From assembly GCF_003946545.1 (NCBI RefSeq), contig NZ_RHOA01000003.1, forward strand, positions 124,001 to 188,000: a DNA stretch of 64,000 nt. Direction: 5' to 3'. Positions 27,117 to 37,644 of this stretch are shown in pieces. Position numbers and translations under genes: made by a program. Under the pieces are notes generated by a model. It saw only the letters and a program-made list of their open reading frames with translations, ran no database searches and was not told where the DNA came from. The stretch comes from Levilactobacillus tangyuanensis. Lineage in GTDB: Bacteria > Bacillota > Bacilli > Lactobacillales > Lactobacillaceae. Each line of letters opens with the position of its first letter. Position 1 is the stretch's first letter.

Positions 27117-27869
27117 ATGCAACGATACTTTCTTGAAGAACCAGTGACGACTGGCGAGCAGCTCACCTTGGATGCGACGACGTATCGCCACTGGGTTCGG
27201 GTCTTGCGGGCAGAAGTCGGCGAAAAAGCCGAGTTCGTTGATAGCACGGCCCACCTGTTCCATGGCGAACTGACACGGGTCACGGACGACTCGGCCACGG
27301 TGACCTTGACGGCTGTGCCAACGCCGGCGGTGGAGTTGCCAGTTCCCGTGACGATTGCCTGCGGACTTCCCAAACAGGAGAAGGCCGAATGGATTACCCA
27401 GAAGGCAACGGAATTGGGCGTTCAGCACATCATTTTCTTTGGGGCCGATTGGTCCGTCGCCAAATGGCAGGGCAATAAGGTGGCTAAGAAATTAACTCGG
27501 TTAAATAAGATTGCTGCTGGGGCGGCTGAGCAAGCGCATCGCTTGGCTCGGCCAACCGTTAGTTATGTCGACAATTTGCCGGCGGTCTTGAAGACTCCGG
27601 TCACCACCACATTGGTGGCTTACGAGGAATCCGCCAAGCAGGGCGAACAGAGCGCACTGAATCAACGGTTAACGCAACTCAAGGCGGGGGATAGTTTGCT
27701 GACTATCTTTGGGCCAGAGGGTGGCATTAGCCCGAAGGAAATTCAGTTGGCCGAACAGTCTGGCGCAACCTTGGTGGGCTTAGGCCCACGGATCTTGCGG
27801 ACCGAAACGGCGCCGCTGTACCTTTTATCTGCGGTATCCATGGTTCTGGAACTCCAACAACCAAGATAA
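27117..27869 (+). CDS. rsmE: 16S rRNA (uracil1498-N3)-methyltransferase
   Basis: RsmE methylates U1498 at the decoding site of 16S rRNA. The 250-residue SPOUT-family protein has an N-terminal PUA-like domain (MQRYFLEE) and the C-terminal knot. The knot carries PEGGISPKEI, LGPRILRTETAPLYLLSAV and the preceding KATELGV motif. It directly follows prmA. Confidence 0.96.
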   Translation: MQRYFLEEPVTTGEQLTLDATTYRHWVRVLRAEVGEKAEFVDSTAHLFHGELTRVTDDSATVTLTAVPTPAVELPVPVTIACGLPKQEKAEWITQKATELGVQHIIFFGADWSVAKWQGNKVAKKLTRLNKIAAGAAEQAHRLARPTVSYVDNLPAVLKTPVTTTLVAYEESAKQGEQSALNQRLTQLKAGDSLLTIFGPEGGISPKEIQLAEQSGATLVGLGPRILRTETAPLYLLSAVSMVLELQQPR

Positions 27870-27935
27870 CTTAATGAAATCTCACTGAAAACATGCTAAA
27901 ATAGTTGCAATTATCAAGAGAGATGGGTGAATGAG

Positions 27936-28271
27936 ATGGCGTTCTTAGAGAAGATCGGTTGGCGCTATTGGGTCATTGGTATCATTATGGGGATTGCGTT
28001 ACCAGGATTGGCAACGCTGGTTGGTATCAGTCCGGTTTGGCGGTTCGGCGGGTTACTCGTCATCATTAACGGTTGTTTGGCCATTGTGATGGGGCGGGCA
28101 ATTTATCGACGGGCGCAACCAGGCTGGTGGTTACTAATCTGGCCAGTTATTTATCTATTGGGGGCTCTATTGTTTCTCCCACGTTATACGCGTTATTTTG
28201 CCATTGTTTACGTCTGTGTTTCCTATTTGAGTTACGGTTTGACGCAGACTCGCAAAGAAGTTAAATCTTAA
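27936..28271 (+). CDS. Small integral membrane protein
   Basis: A protein of 111 residues (ATG 27936) or 114 (GTG 27927); the ribosome binding site is weak for both, so the start is open. Four hydrophobic segments span most of the length (around 12-31, 36-53, 62-79 and 86-103 counted from 27936). A TGcTAAAAT extended -10 lies at about 27893-27901. No family recognised. It lies between rsmE and relA on the same strand. Confidence 0.72.
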   Translation: MAFLEKIGWRYWVIGIIMGIALPGLATLVGISPVWRFGGLLVIINGCLAIVMGRAIYRRAQPGWWLLIWPVIYLLGALLFLPRYTRYFAIVYVCVSYLSYGLTQTRKEVKS

Positions 28272-28295
28272 AAACTAAGGGTGGTGGCGTCCAAT

Positions 28296-30533
28296 ATGAC
28301 CAAAGAACGTGTCTGGACGGCAGAAGAAGTAATTGCCAGAGTTGGTAAATATATGAATGCGGAACACGTTAAGATGGTTGTTAAAGCCTGCCATTTTGCG
28401 ACGGTTGCCCACAAGGACCAATTCCGTCAATCTGGCGAACCTTATATCATGCATCCCATTCAAGTTGCCGGTATTTTGGCGGATTTAAACATGGATCCCG
28501 AAACGGTTTCGGCGGGGTTCTTACATGATATCGTTGAGGATACGGGGGTCACACTGAGTGATGTTCGCGAACTCTTCGGGGATGACGTTGCTTTGATTGT
28601 CGATGGCGTGACCAAGCTTGGCAAGATTAAGTACAAGTCGAATCGCGAACAATTAGCGGAAAATCATCGAAAGTTATTGCTCGCGATGTCCAAGGATATT
28701 CGGGTCATGATTGTTAAGCTGGCGGACCGGTTACATAATATGCGGACGCTGCAGCACTTGCGGCCGGACAAACAACGGCGTATCGCCAACGAAACGTTGG
28801 AGATCTATGCACCGCTGGCCGACCGGTTAGGGATTAGTACCATCAAGTGGGAATTGGAAGACGTTTCCCTGCGGTACCTGAATCCCCAGCAATATTACCG
28901 GATTGTCCACTTGATGAACTCCCGGCGGGATCAACGTGAAGAATATATCGCTTCAGCGATCAACGACATTGAGTCGGCGATTAAGGACCTAAAGCTCCAA
29001 CCGGAAATTTACGGCCGACCAAAGCATATCTATTCCGTTTACCGTAAGATGAAGGACCAACACAAGCAATTTAGCCAAATCTATGATCTCCTGGCAATTC
29101 GGGTGATTGTGGATACGATTAAGGATTGTTATGCCGTGTTGGGGGCCATTCATTCACAGTGGAAGCCCATGCCCGGACGGTTCAAGGACTACATCGCGAT
29201 GCCCAAGGCTAACATGTACCAATCACTGCATACCACGGTGATTGGGCCTGAGGGCCGGCCATTGGAAGTGCAGATCCGGACGAAGGAAATGCATGCCGTG
29301 GCCGAATATGGGGTTGCGGCCCACTGGGCCTACAAGGAAGGCGTCAAGGACAAAGTTGAAGAGACCAATAGTGGCGACAAACTCAATATCTTTAAGCACA
29401 TTATCGAGTTGCAAGAAGATACCGATGATGCTTCCGACTTCATGGATAGTGTCAAAGGGGAACTGTTTGGGGACCATGTCTATGCCTTCACGCCTAAGGG
29501 TGACGTTTTAGAGTTGCCTAAGGGTGCCGGCCCATTGGACATGGCCTATGCCATCCATACCGAGGTCGGGCACCATACGACCGGGGCCACGATCAATGGC
29601 AAGATTGTGCCATTAAACTATGAGATTAAGAACGGGGATATCGTCGATATTCGAACGTCCTCTAGCTCCGCTGGACCAAGTCGTGACTGGTTAAAGCTGG
29701 TCTCAACACGGCGGGCGCGGAACAAGATTAAACAATTCTTCCGGTTGAACGATCGGGAACAAAATATCACCCAGGGACAGGACATGATCGCGCGACTACT
29801 CCGTGAATCGGGTTACGATCCCAAGGTTCTCTTGGCCAAGGAAAACATGGACAAGGTGCTGGCTAAGATGCATTATCAACACGCCGACGATCTGTTGGCG
29901 GCCATTGGATTCGGGGATGTTCAGCCGCAAGGGGTTGTGAACCGACTCACCGATGACGTTCGCCAGGCGGCCGAGGACGAACGCCGTCGCCAAGAGGAAC
30001 GTGAGCTGCTTGAAGAGCATCAAACTTTGAAGACGGAACCTGACAGCGAACGCTGGGCCAAGTCGCGTAAGAAGAAGGATGCCGACACCGTGGTTATTGA
30101 AGGTGTCGACAATCTCCTCATTCGGTTAAGCCACTGTTGCTCACCGGTTCCTGGCGATAAGATCGTCGGTTACATTACCAAGGGCCGTGGAGTTTCCGTC
30201 CATCGGGATGGCTGTCCTAACGTGAAGAACGCCGAAAAGAATGGCGAACGGATCGTGGCGGTTCGCTGGGGTGATGTTGCCGGTGACCGGACCAATTACA
30301 ATGCCGATCTAGAAGTTCAGGGTTACAACCGCAATGGCTTGTTGAATGATGTCTTACGGACGATCAACAACAGCACGAAGTACCTGACCTCGATCAACGG
30401 CAAGGTTGACCACAACAAGATGGTGACGATTTCCATTAGCATTGGGATTCGTAACCTGGTTGAGCTTCAACGGATTCTGGATAATATCAAGAATGTCCCC
30501 GACGTTTACGTTGTGAAGCGGGCATTCCATTAG
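28296..30533 (+). CDS. relA: Bifunctional (p)ppGpp synthetase/hydrolase RelA
   Basis: This enzyme makes and degrades the stringent-response alarmone. Starting at ATG 28296 (MTKERVWTAEEV) it has 745 residues; an in-frame GTG at 28281 is less likely. The hydrolase domain has HD at 77-78 (FLHDIVEDT). The synthetase domain has GRFKDYIAMPKANMYQSLHT. A TGS domain (VYAFTPKGDVLELPKGAGPLD), a zinc-finger-type CCSPVPGD region and a C-terminal ACT domain follow. The presence of the intact HD motif indicates a bifunctional long RSH enzyme. dtd follows 15 bases later. Confidence 0.97.
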   Translation: MTKERVWTAEEVIARVGKYMNAEHVKMVVKACHFATVAHKDQFRQSGEPYIMHPIQVAGILADLNMDPETVSAGFLHDIVEDTGVTLSDVRELFGDDVALIVDGVTKLGKIKYKSNREQLAENHRKLLLAMSKDIRVMIVKLADRLHNMRTLQHLRPDKQRRIANETLEIYAPLADRLGISTIKWELEDVSLRYLNPQQYYRIVHLMNSRRDQREEYIASAINDIESAIKDLKLQPEIYGRPKHIYSVYRKMKDQHKQFSQIYDLLAIRVIVDTIKDCYAVLGAIHSQWKPMPGRFKDYIAMPKANMYQSLHTTVIGPEGRPLEVQIRTKEMHAVAEYGVAAHWAYKEGVKDKVEETNSGDKLNIFKHIIELQEDTDDASDFMDSVKGELFGDHVYAFTPKGDVLELPKGAGPLDMAYAIHTEVGHHTTGATINGKIVPLNYEIKNGDIVDIRTSSSSAGPSRDWLKLVSTRRARNKIKQFFRLNDREQNITQGQDMIARLLRESGYDPKVLLAKENMDKVLAKMHYQHADDLLAAIGFGDVQPQGVVNRLTDDVRQAAEDERRRQEERELLEEHQTLKTEPDSERWAKSRKKKDADTVVIEGVDNLLIRLSHCCSPVPGDKIVGYITKGRGVSVHRDGCPNVKNAEKNGERIVAVRWGDVAGDRTNYNADLEVQGYNRNGLLNDVLRTINNSTKYLTSINGKVDHNKMVTISISIGIRNLVELQRILDNIKNVPDVYVVKRAFH

Positions 30534-30548
30534 AGAGGATTTAGAACG

Positions 30549-30995
30549 ATGCGGGTTTTATTACAACGAGTCAGTCACGCCCAGGTCAGCATTGATGATC
30601 ATGTGCAGGGTGCCATTAAACAGGGCTATTGTCTGTTAGTGGGAGCCGAGGACAGTGACACCAGTGATGAGGTTGATTACCTGGTCCACAAGATCAGTCG
30701 GCTTCGCGTCTTTGACGATGATGCCGGCAAGATGAATCTCAGCATTCAAGACGTTGGCGGTGAAATTCTGTCCGTCTCCCAATTTACGCTGTACGCGAGC
30801 ACCAAGAAGGGAAATCGGCCAAGTTTTGTTGCTGCCGGAAATTCCGAACATGCCGAAGCCATTTACGATGAATTTAATCAAAAAATGGCGGCGACGGGGC
30901 TAGCCGTGGCTACCGGGGTGTTTGGCGCGGATATGCAGGTTGAATTAGTGAATGATGGTCCTGTGACCATCTGGTATGATACCGACGAACATTAG
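30549..30995 (+). CDS. dtd: D-aminoacyl-tRNA deacylase
   Basis: Dtd hydrolyses D-amino acids mischarged on tRNA. The 148-residue protein shows the signature [17 protein letters not shown] and the cross-subunit GPVTIW motif near the end. The N-terminal [14 protein letters not shown] is typical. The relA-dtd pair is conserved in Firmicutes. The start ATG follows AGAGGAT. Confidence 0.97.
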   Translation: MRVLLQRVSHAQVSIDDHVQGAIKQGYCLLVGAEDSDTSDEVDYLVHKISRLRVFDDDAGKMNLSIQDVGGEILSVSQFTLYASTKKGNRPSFVAAGNSEHAEAIYDEFNQKMAATGLAVATGVFGADMQVELVNDGPVTIWYDTDEH

Positions 30996-31004
30996 ACGAA
31001 GTTA

Positions 31005-31042
31005 GGGCGTCGAAACCAGCTGTTTCGGCGCCCTTTTTTTTT
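31005..31042 (+). terminator. Intrinsic terminator after dtd
   Basis: Stem GGGCGtCGAAAC / GTTTCGgCGCCC with a five-base loop and a run of nine Ts. Confidence 0.88.
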
Positions 31043-31061
31043 AGAAAATGGAGGAATTAAA

Positions 31062-31703
31062 ATGCGTTACCAAGACTTCTTTTGGGACTTTGATGGCACG
31101 CTAGTCGATACTTATCCGGGAATGGTCCGGGCCTTCTCCGCGGCACTGATAGCCAGTGGCGTGAATGATTTTGAAATCGATCAGGGCGCCATCATGCAGG
31201 CCATGCGGCAGCATAGCTTTGGCACGGCGTTACAGCAGTTTTGTGCCGAGTATCAACTCGATCAGCATCGGGTGAAGCGGTTATATGACTTGAAGATGCC
31301 GGCGGAATTTCCGACGGCGCCCGCCTTTAAGGGGCTGGCAGATATTTTGACCTGGATCACCGACCAAGGTGGTCGTAACTTCCTGCTGACTCATCGTGAT
31401 CACGCGGCGATTGAGCGGTTAACGGCGCTCGACGTTTGGTCGACTTTTAGTGGGGCGGTGACCAAGGACGATGACTTTCCGCGCAAGCCGGATCCAACCA
31501 GCCTCTTGAGCCTATGTGAGCAGTACGCGGTTGATCGGCAACGGGCGGTGATGATTGGTGATCGTAACTTAGATATTCAGGCCGCACAACGGGCTGGCAT
31601 GGCCGGGATCCTTTTCGACCCTGACCATCGGATTAGCCTTGATTCACAACCGATGGTTCGGGTGACCCAGTTACCGGAGTTACAAGCCTGGTTGGCTGAA
31701 TAA
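31062..31703 (+). CDS. HAD-family hydrolase (phosphoglycolate phosphatase-like)
   Basis: A 213-residue HAD phosphatase with motif I DFDGTLVDTY near residue 10, motif II LTHRDH, motif III lysine in FPRKPDP, and motif IV MIGDRNLDIQAA. An alpha-helical cap follows motif I. The substrate cannot be told from sequence; subfamily IA enzymes act on sugar phosphates or nucleotides. Start ATG after GGAGGA. Confidence 0.9.
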   Translation: MRYQDFFWDFDGTLVDTYPGMVRAFSAALIASGVNDFEIDQGAIMQAMRQHSFGTALQQFCAEYQLDQHRVKRLYDLKMPAEFPTAPAFKGLADILTWITDQGGRNFLLTHRDHAAIERLTALDVWSTFSGAVTKDDDFPRKPDPTSLLSLCEQYAVDRQRAVMIGDRNLDIQAAQRAGMAGILFDPDHRISLDSQPMVRVTQLPELQAWLAE

Positions 31704-31712
31704 ATCAGGGTC

Positions 31713-31749
31713 AAAAGGCGTCTGGGATTTCTACCCCAGACGCCTTTTT
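31713..31749. terminator. Bidirectional terminator
   Basis: A 14-bp stem AAAAGGCGTCTGGG / CCCAGACGCCTTTT with an eight-base loop, shared by the HAD gene (plus) and the convergent kinase gene (minus). Confidence 0.9.
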
Positions 31750-31777
31750 GGCAAAATAGTGATGAATCGTTAAACGA

Positions 31778-32620
31778 CTAAGCCAGCGCCAGAATGCGGT
31801 CGACTGCCTCGCCATAGCCTTCACCGAATAAATTTAAATGAACTAGCAGATAATACAATTGATAATATGGCAGGCGGTCATTGTGACCGGTTGCCAGCGG
31901 CCAGATAGACTGATAACCGCGGTAGAAGTCCTGATCAAAGCCACCGAAGATGGTGGTCATGGCCAGGTCCATTTCGCGGTCGCCGTAGAAGACGTCGGGG
32001 TCAATCAGGGTCGGCGTGCCCGCGGCGGTGAACAGGACGTTGCCAGCCCATAGATCGCCATGTAACAGGGATGGCACGATCGTGCGCCCATCATTCATGT
32101 GGGCGATGACTGCTTGCGTGCGTTGATAGGCGCCCGCCCGGCTGACCGACCAGAGTCCGTGCTCACTGGCCCGTTTAACTAGGGGATCGAGTCGCTGTTC
32201 AAGGTAGAAGGTCGTCCAGTTAGCCTGCCAGTGATTGTTCTTTGGGAGTTTACCGGTCAACTGGTCACCATCGAAGCCAAATTGTGGTGCCGTTAATTGA
32301 TGAACATGGGCGACCATTTGACCAAGGGCATATTGGCTACCAGCGCCAATCGCGAGATCCTCTAGGAGGAGATAGGCATCGCCATCAATTTCCCCGGTAG
32401 CAATCACGGCCGGCACATTGGCGGCCTGCGAAAGGGCCTTTAGTCCGGCAACCTCATGCGTATAGAAACTGGCCGGGGTTTGTGGTTGGATCAGCAGAAA
32501 ATAAGGTCCAGAGCCGGTCTGAAGCGCAAAGGCCTGATTGATATCACCACCAGCGACCGGGGTCGCTGATTGAATTTGCTTGAGGGGTAATTGGTCCAAC
32601 CACGTTGAGGTTAACCGCAT
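31778..32620 (-). CDS. Fructosamine kinase family protein
   Basis: A 280-residue protein-kinase-like-fold small-molecule kinase. Visible are the catalytic HGDLWAGNVLF (around 190-200), the metal-binding DPDVFYGDREMDLAMT, and the N-terminal GGDINQAF nucleotide loop. The family phosphorylates fructosamines or ribulosamines on glycated proteins or free amino acids, allowing deglycation. It is 24 bases downstream of the amidase gene on the same strand, so the two may share a transcript. Confidence 0.88.
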   Translation of the reverse strand: MRLTSTWLDQLPLKQIQSATPVAGGDINQAFALQTGSGPYFLLIQPQTPASFYTHEVAGLKALSQAANVPAVIATGEIDGDAYLLLEDLAIGAGSQYALGQMVAHVHQLTAPQFGFDGDQLTGKLPKNNHWQANWTTFYLEQRLDPLVKRASEHGLWSVSRAGAYQRTQAVIAHMNDGRTIVPSLLHGDLWAGNVLFTAAGTPTLIDPDVFYGDREMDLAMTTIFGGFDQDFYRGYQSIWPLATGHNDRLPYYQLYYLLVHLNLFGEGYGEAVDRILALA

Positions 32621-32644
32621 TCCTAAGCCTTCTTTCCGAAACGA

Positions 32645-33490
32645 TTATGACTTGAAATAGTTACTAAGCCCCGTAACCACGCGGGTAGCAACCTGTTGTT
32701 GGTAGTGGGAGCTACTAATCTGGGTGAAATCCTTCTTCGTGTTAATGTAACCCATCTCTAATAGTAGGGACGGCCGACTATTGTCACGAATGACCTCAAA
32801 ATTCCCGTACTTGATGCCGCGGTTGGTCAGCGGCAGGTCGTTCATCTGCTGATTGACCGCCTGGGCTAATTTGTAGGAAGATTGGCGGTGGTAATAATAG
32901 GTTGTCGTTCCAGAGGCTAAATTGCTCGAAGGTGAGGAATCAAAGTGAAAACTGATGAAGGCATCGGCCTGGTCGGTATTGGCTAACGCCGGACGGTCAG
33001 CCAGGCTAACCGTCGTATCGCTGGAACGCGTCATGATGACGTGGGCACCTCGAGCGCGGAGGTCGGCCGCGACCTTTTGGGCCATGGCCAACGTGTAGGT
33101 CTTCTCGTCGTGCTTTTGGTCGATGGAAAGGGCGCCGGAGTCACTACCCCCGTGACCAGGGTCGATCACGATGGTCGCTTCGGACAGGGCAGTGGCGCGC
33201 TTGAGCTGGCCGGGATGGTCCACGAGCCAGCTGGCCACCCAACCGAAGTGGTTATTGTGGTCGCGGACGTGATACCAGTTATGTTTTTCGCTCAAAATGG
33301 TTAAGCGACTATTCTTCTCGACCTTGTGGGTCACGGCGTAATTCAAACCGGGACCCCGACGGAGATTGAGATTACTGACGCGGGCGGTGACGGCGTTATG
33401 TTGGATGAAAGCCAACAAGAGTCCGCTGGCGATAACTAGAATGATGAGACTGGTGACCAGTCCCACCCAGTTTTTAGGTTTAAAGTGCAT
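32645..33490 (-). CDS. N-acetylmuramoyl-L-alanine amidase with SH3 domain
   Basis: A 281-residue cell-wall hydrolase. It has an N-terminal membrane anchor or signal (about 9-28), a bacterial SH3 domain (36-92, LNLRRGPGLNY to WVASWLV) and an amidase_3 domain. The zinc ligands are visible as H113 (DPGHGG), E129 and H182 (SFHFDSS), with catalytic E245 (LLLEMGYI). It cleaves the amide bond between muramic acid and the stem peptide. The start lies next to the hisS T-box region on the opposite strand. Confidence 0.94.
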   Translation of the reverse strand: MHFKPKNWVGLVTSLIILVIASGLLLAFIQHNAVTARVSNLNLRRGPGLNYAVTHKVEKNSRLTILSEKHNWYHVRDHNNHFGWVASWLVDHPGQLKRATALSEATIVIDPGHGGSDSGALSIDQKHDEKTYTLAMAQKVAADLRARGAHVIMTRSSDTTVSLADRPALANTDQADAFISFHFDSSPSSNLASGTTTYYYHRQSSYKLAQAVNQQMNDLPLTNRGIKYGNFEVIRDNSRPSLLLEMGYINTKKDFTQISSSHYQQQVATRVVTGLSNYFKS

Positions 33491-33644
33491 ACTGTGTCTC
33501 CTTAATCAAATTAGGTTTAATTATACCACGATTCGCAGAATGGCTAGGGTAAATCTCGGCTCCGTGCTTGACTTTTCAGGGGGCTTTCAGTAAGCTTAAA
33601 AGGAATAAAATAATTTGCCCATGAGAAAGACCAGTATAAGAAAG

Positions 33645-33816
33645 CCCGTTTACAGAGAGACCACGTCGCTGGGAGTGGTTAACGGTGTGACTTTGAAGAC
33701 ACTTTTGAGGCTAATGGCGGTTTACGTCATTCGTTTGCAACGTTATCCTGCAGAGAATTTTAAAAAGGTGGTACCGTGCATACCTGCGCCCTTGTCAATT
33801 GACAGGGGCGTTTTTT
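33645..33816 (+). promoter_or_regulatory. T-box leader of hisS-aspS
   Basis: The T-box core AGGTGGTACCGTGC at 33766-33779 is followed by a terminator stem CGCCCTTGTCAA / TTGACAGGGGCG (33787-33810) and six Ts. Upstream, AGAGAGACCAC and GGGAGTGGT fit the Stem I AG-bulge and apical region. The specifier region contains GACAC at 33698-33702, which holds both GAC (Asp) and CAC (His), matching the two downstream synthetases. A -10-like TAAAAT lies at 33606-33611. Uncharged tRNA is expected to stabilise the antiterminator and allow read-through. Confidence 0.88.
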
Positions 33817-33849
33817 ATTTTCTGTGAGATCGAGAAAGGAAGAGTGCAT

Positions 33850-35145
33850 ATGCGTTATCAACGGCCAAAAGGAACGGCGGATATCTTGCCAGGCGATTCA
33901 GAAACCTGGCAATTCGTCGAATCCACGGCGCGTCATCTGTTCTCAAACTATCGGTTTGCCGAAATTCGGACGCCCATGTTTGAAAACTTCGAAGTCTTCT
34001 CCCGAACCTCAGGAGATACCTCCGACATCGTTACCAAGGAAATGTATGATTTCAAGGACAAGGGTGACCGGCACCTGTCCCTTCGGCCAGAAGGAACGGC
34101 TGGCGTTGTTCGGGCCTTTGTTGAAAATAAGCTGTATGGTCCCGAAACAACCAAGCCTTACAAGGTCTATTACATGGGGCCCATGTTCCGTTATGAACGG
34201 CCACAATCAGGTCGGCAACGGGAATTCCATCAAATTGGGGTGGAAGCTTTTGGGAGTGATGCGCCTGAATTAGACGTAGAAGTCATTGCCTTAGGGATGG
34301 ACTTACTGACACGGTTGGGCTTGAAACACTTGCGTTTAGCCCTGAATTCCCTGGGGGACCAGGAGACTCGTTCCGCCTACCGTCAGGCCTTGATTGATTT
34401 CTTGGAACCCCACTTCGATGAATTGAGTGATGACTCGAAGGTGCGGTTACACAAGAATCCATTGCGGGTCTTGGATAGTAAGGACGCCCATGACCAAGAA
34501 TTGGTTGCGGATGCCCCATCAATCTTGGACTTCTTGACGCCAGAGGCGACGGAACATTTCAATCGGGTGAAGGCCAGTCTGGATAGTCTGGGCATTGATT
34601 ACGATGTTGATGCCACCATGGTCCGTGGGTTGGATTACTACAACCACACCATCTTTGAAATCATGGCCGATTCACCAGCACTGGGCGAAGGTTACACGAC
34701 CGTCTTAGCCGGGGGCCGTTACAACGGCTTGGTTGAAGAGCTTGGCGGTCCTGAAATGCCTGGGGTTGGTTTTGGTCTTGGTGTTGAACGCCTCGTCCTA
34801 CTGATGCAGGCTGAAGAGGTGGCCATTCCAGACGCCCATCCATTAGATGTCTACGTGGTTGGCATTGGCGACGAGACGTCGGTTGAGACGTTGAAGGTCG
34901 TTCAGGCTATCCGGCACGCCGGCTTGACCGCCGACCGTGATTACCTGGCGCGTAAGCCCAAGGCCCAGTTCAAGACGGCTAACCGTTTGGACGCGCGCTA
35001 TACTTTAACCATTGGCTCTCAGGAGTTGGCCGATCAAACGGCGCACCTGAAGTCCATGGCAACTGGTCAAGAAGTGACCGTTAAGTTGGCTTCAATTTAT
35101 GACGACTTTCAGCAAGTCGTTGCGTCAGAGTTTAAAGAAGATTAG
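33850..35145 (+). CDS. hisS: Histidine--tRNA ligase
   Basis: Class II synthetase that charges tRNA-His. The start is ATG 33850 ([16 protein letters not shown]) after AAAGGAAG; the longer frame from 33799 would begin inside the T-box terminator. The 431-residue protein shows motif 2 ([24 protein letters not shown]), the HisA motif [12 protein letters not shown], motif 3 GFGLGVERL, and a C-terminal anticodon-binding domain. It is followed 12 bases later by aspS. Confidence 0.98.
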   Translation: MRYQRPKGTADILPGDSETWQFVESTARHLFSNYRFAEIRTPMFENFEVFSRTSGDTSDIVTKEMYDFKDKGDRHLSLRPEGTAGVVRAFVENKLYGPETTKPYKVYYMGPMFRYERPQSGRQREFHQIGVEAFGSDAPELDVEVIALGMDLLTRLGLKHLRLALNSLGDQETRSAYRQALIDFLEPHFDELSDDSKVRLHKNPLRVLDSKDAHDQELVADAPSILDFLTPEATEHFNRVKASLDSLGIDYDVDATMVRGLDYYNHTIFEIMADSPALGEGYTTVLAGGRYNGLVEELGGPEMPGVGFGLGVERLVLLMQAEEVAIPDAHPLDVYVVGIGDETSVETLKVVQAIRHAGLTADRDYLARKPKAQFKTANRLDARYTLTIGSQELADQTAHLKSMATGQEVTVKLASIYDDFQQVVASEFKED

Positions 35146-35156
35146 AGGGAGAATTC

Positions 35157-36953
35157 ATGGAAAAGAATTTAAAACGAACCACCTACGCCGGTTTAGTTGA
35201 CGAAGAATACCTCGACCAAACCGTTGTCCTCAAGGGCTGGGTTCAAAAGCGCCGTGACCTGGGTGGCTTGGTCTTTGTTGACCTGCGCGACCGTGAAGGC
35301 ATTGTGCAATTGGTCTTCAGTGAAGATTACGACCAGGCAGCTTTCGAAGTTGCCGGCGATCTGCGGAGTGAATACGTCATCGAAGTCCAAGGGAAGGTTG
35401 TTTCCCGGACCGAAAAGGAAATTAACCCCGACATGCGGACTGGTAAGGTTGAAGTCCGGGTTTCCGGCATCAACCTGTTAAACAAGGCCAAGGAATTACC
35501 ATTTGAAATCAAGGATGGCGTTAATGCTTCCGATGACCTGCGTTTACAGTACCGTTACCTTGACCTACGCCGGCCAGAAATGCAAAAGTCCCTGTTACTC
35601 CGGAACCGGATCGTTCAATCCGTCCACAGTTACTTCGACAAGAACGGTTTCATCGATATCGAAACGCCAGACTTGACCAAGTCAACGCCTGAAGGGGCCC
35701 GGGACTACCTGGTACCTTCACGGATCTATCCTGGTCACTTCTACGCCTTGCCACAATCACCACAATTGTTTAAGCAATTGCTGATGGGTTCCGGCTTCGA
35801 TCGTTACTACCAAATTGCGCGTTGCTTCCGTGACGAAGACTTACGTGGTGACCGCCAACCAGAATTTACCCAAATCGACTTGGAAACGTCCTTCTTAACG
35901 GCCGAAGAAATCCAAGACTTGACCGAAGGGTTAATTGCCAAGGTCATGAAGGATACGCTGGGCGTCGACGTTACCTTGCCATTCGAACGCTTGGACTGGG
36001 ATGACTCCATGGCTCGCTTTGGGACCGACCAACCGGACGTCCGCTTCGGGATGGAACTGAAGGACTTGTCAGGCATCATGGCTGACACCGACTTCAAGGT
36101 CTTCTCCGGTGCCGTTGAAAACGGCGGCCAAGTCAAGGCAATCGCCGTTCCCGGTGGTGCTGACCTGTACAGTCGTAAAGACTTGGACAAGTACGGCAAG
36201 TACATCGAACGCTTCGGCGCTAAGGGCTTGGCTTGGTTAAAGGTTACGGACGATGGCTTCAGTGGCCCAATCGCCAAGTTCTTTAAGGACGGCGACTGGT
36301 TCAAGCAAATTACCGACAAGACTGGTGCCAAGAGCGGCGACCTGTTACTATTCGCTGCCGACTCAAAGCGCGTTGTTGCCTCAACCTTGGGTTACTTACG
36401 TGTAGCCATTGCCAAGGAACAAGACATGATCGACCAAAATAAGTGGGCCTTCCTCTGGATCGTCAACTGGCCATTGTTCGACTACGATGTCGATTTGGAA
36501 CGTTGGGTACCTGCCCATCACCCATTCACGATGCCTGCAGAAGGCGATGCTCACTACCTGAACGACGGCGAAGATCCACATAAGGCCTACGCTCAAAGTT
36601 ACGACATCATCTTGAATGGTTTGGAATTAGGGGGTGGATCCATCCGGATTCACACTCGTGAACTGCAAATGAAGATGTTGAAGGCCTTAGGCTTTACACC
36701 TGAACGGGCCGAAAAGCAATTTGGCTTCCTCTTGAAAGCCTTAGACTACGGGTTCCCGCCTCATGGTGGTCTGGCCATCGGTTTGGATCGGTTTGCTCGC
36801 CTGTTAGCTAAGCGCGACAACATCCGCGACGTGATTGCCTTCCCTAAGAACTCGAAGGCCACGGAACCAATGACCAAGGCGCCATCGACCGTTTCCGACA
36901 AGCAATTGTTGGACCTGGACCTCTTGGTTGCAAAAAAAGAAGACGACGATTAA
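35157..36953 (+). CDS. aspS: Aspartate--tRNA ligase
   Basis: Class II synthetase for tRNA-Asp. The 598-residue bacterial-type enzyme has an N-terminal OB-fold anticodon domain ([21 protein letters not shown]). Motif 2 is [18 protein letters not shown], a GAD insertion domain lies at roughly 300-420, and motif 3 is GLAIGLDRF. It is co-transcribed with hisS under the T-box. A large hairpin terminator follows. Confidence 0.98.
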   Translation: MEKNLKRTTYAGLVDEEYLDQTVVLKGWVQKRRDLGGLVFVDLRDREGIVQLVFSEDYDQAAFEVAGDLRSEYVIEVQGKVVSRTEKEINPDMRTGKVEVRVSGINLLNKAKELPFEIKDGVNASDDLRLQYRYLDLRRPEMQKSLLLRNRIVQSVHSYFDKNGFIDIETPDLTKSTPEGARDYLVPSRIYPGHFYALPQSPQLFKQLLMGSGFDRYYQIARCFRDEDLRGDRQPEFTQIDLETSFLTAEEIQDLTEGLIAKVMKDTLGVDVTLPFERLDWDDSMARFGTDQPDVRFGMELKDLSGIMADTDFKVFSGAVENGGQVKAIAVPGGADLYSRKDLDKYGKYIERFGAKGLAWLKVTDDGFSGPIAKFFKDGDWFKQITDKTGAKSGDLLLFAADSKRVVASTLGYLRVAIAKEQDMIDQNKWAFLWIVNWPLFDYDVDLERWVPAHHPFTMPAEGDAHYLNDGEDPHKAYAQSYDIILNGLELGGGSIRIHTRELQMKMLKALGFTPERAEKQFGFLLKALDYGFPPHGGLAIGLDRFARLLAKRDNIRDVIAFPKNSKATEPMTKAPSTVSDKQLLDLDLLVAKKEDDD

Positions 36954-36972
36954 TTAATCGCCAATAACCATT

Positions 36973-37033
36973 AAAACAGGGGGTCTCCTCGTCTTAATCC
37001 AATGTGATTAGGCGGGGAGGTCGCCTGTTTTTT
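36973..37033 (+). terminator. Long intrinsic terminator after aspS
   Basis: Outer arms AAAACAGG / CCTGTTTT enclose a nearly continuous inner stem (CTCCTCG / CGGGGAG and CTTAATC / GATTAGG-type pairs), ending in a run of seven Ts. Confidence 0.85.
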
Positions 37034-37113
37034 CTATGGGGTGGTACCGGGGATGCTTGACGATCCGTCATAAAAGCCGTTTAATGGAAATATTAGAAAA
37101 TGGAGTGATTAGA

Positions 37114-37644
37114 ATGAGTAAAACGATTGAGACCGCCACTTTTGCCGGCGGTTGTTTCTGGTGCATGGTCCGGCCATTTGATTCATTACCCGGCATTGAG
37201 AAGGTCTTATCCGGCTATACCGGCGGCACCGTTGCTAATCCAACTTACGAACAGGTGAAGGCCCAACACACTGGCCACACCGAAGCGGTTAAAATCTGGT
37301 TTGACCCGAGCGTGATCAGCTATGAACAGCTGGTCAATCTCTACTGGCAACAGACCGATCCCACCGATGCCGGTGGTCAGTTCCAAGACCGGGGCAGTAA
37401 CTATCGGCCGGTGATCTTTGTTAACAGTGAGGAGCAGGCGCGTGTCGCCACGGCGTCGCGGCAGGCGCTGCAAGATCGTGAACAGTTCGATCGGCCGATT
37501 GTGACGCAGATTCAGGTGGTGCAACCGTTCTATGTGGCGGAAGCCAACCATCAGGACTTTTATAAGAAAGACCCGCAGACCTTTGCGGAACAAGAAGCGG
37601 GCGGACGCGAAGCCTTCATCGCCCAGAATTGGTCCAAGGATTAG
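37114..37644 (+). CDS. msrA: Peptide-methionine (S)-S-oxide reductase
   Basis: MsrA reduces methionine-S-sulfoxide in oxidised proteins. I choose ATG 37114 ([17 protein letters not shown]) with TGGAGTG upstream; the frame is open further upstream to 37036 but without a plausible ribosome binding site. The catalytic Cys is C14 in GGCFWC. The C-terminal QNWSKD ending lacks resolving cysteines in view, so recycling may differ from the three-cysteine type. Length 176 residues. No msrB is adjacent. Confidence 0.95.
   Translation: MSKTIETATFAGGCFWCMVRPFDSLPGIEKVLSGYTGGTVANPTYEQVKAQHTGHTEAVKIWFDPSVISYEQLVNLYWQQTDPTDAGGQFQDRGSNYRPVIFVNSEEQARVATASRQALQDREQFDRPIVTQIQVVQPFYVAEANHQDFYKKDPQTFAEQEAGGREAFIAQNWSKD

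Noticed and set aside
35807-36331. 174-codon frame antisense to aspS
   Set aside because: Shadow of a strongly codon-biased gene; no start signals.
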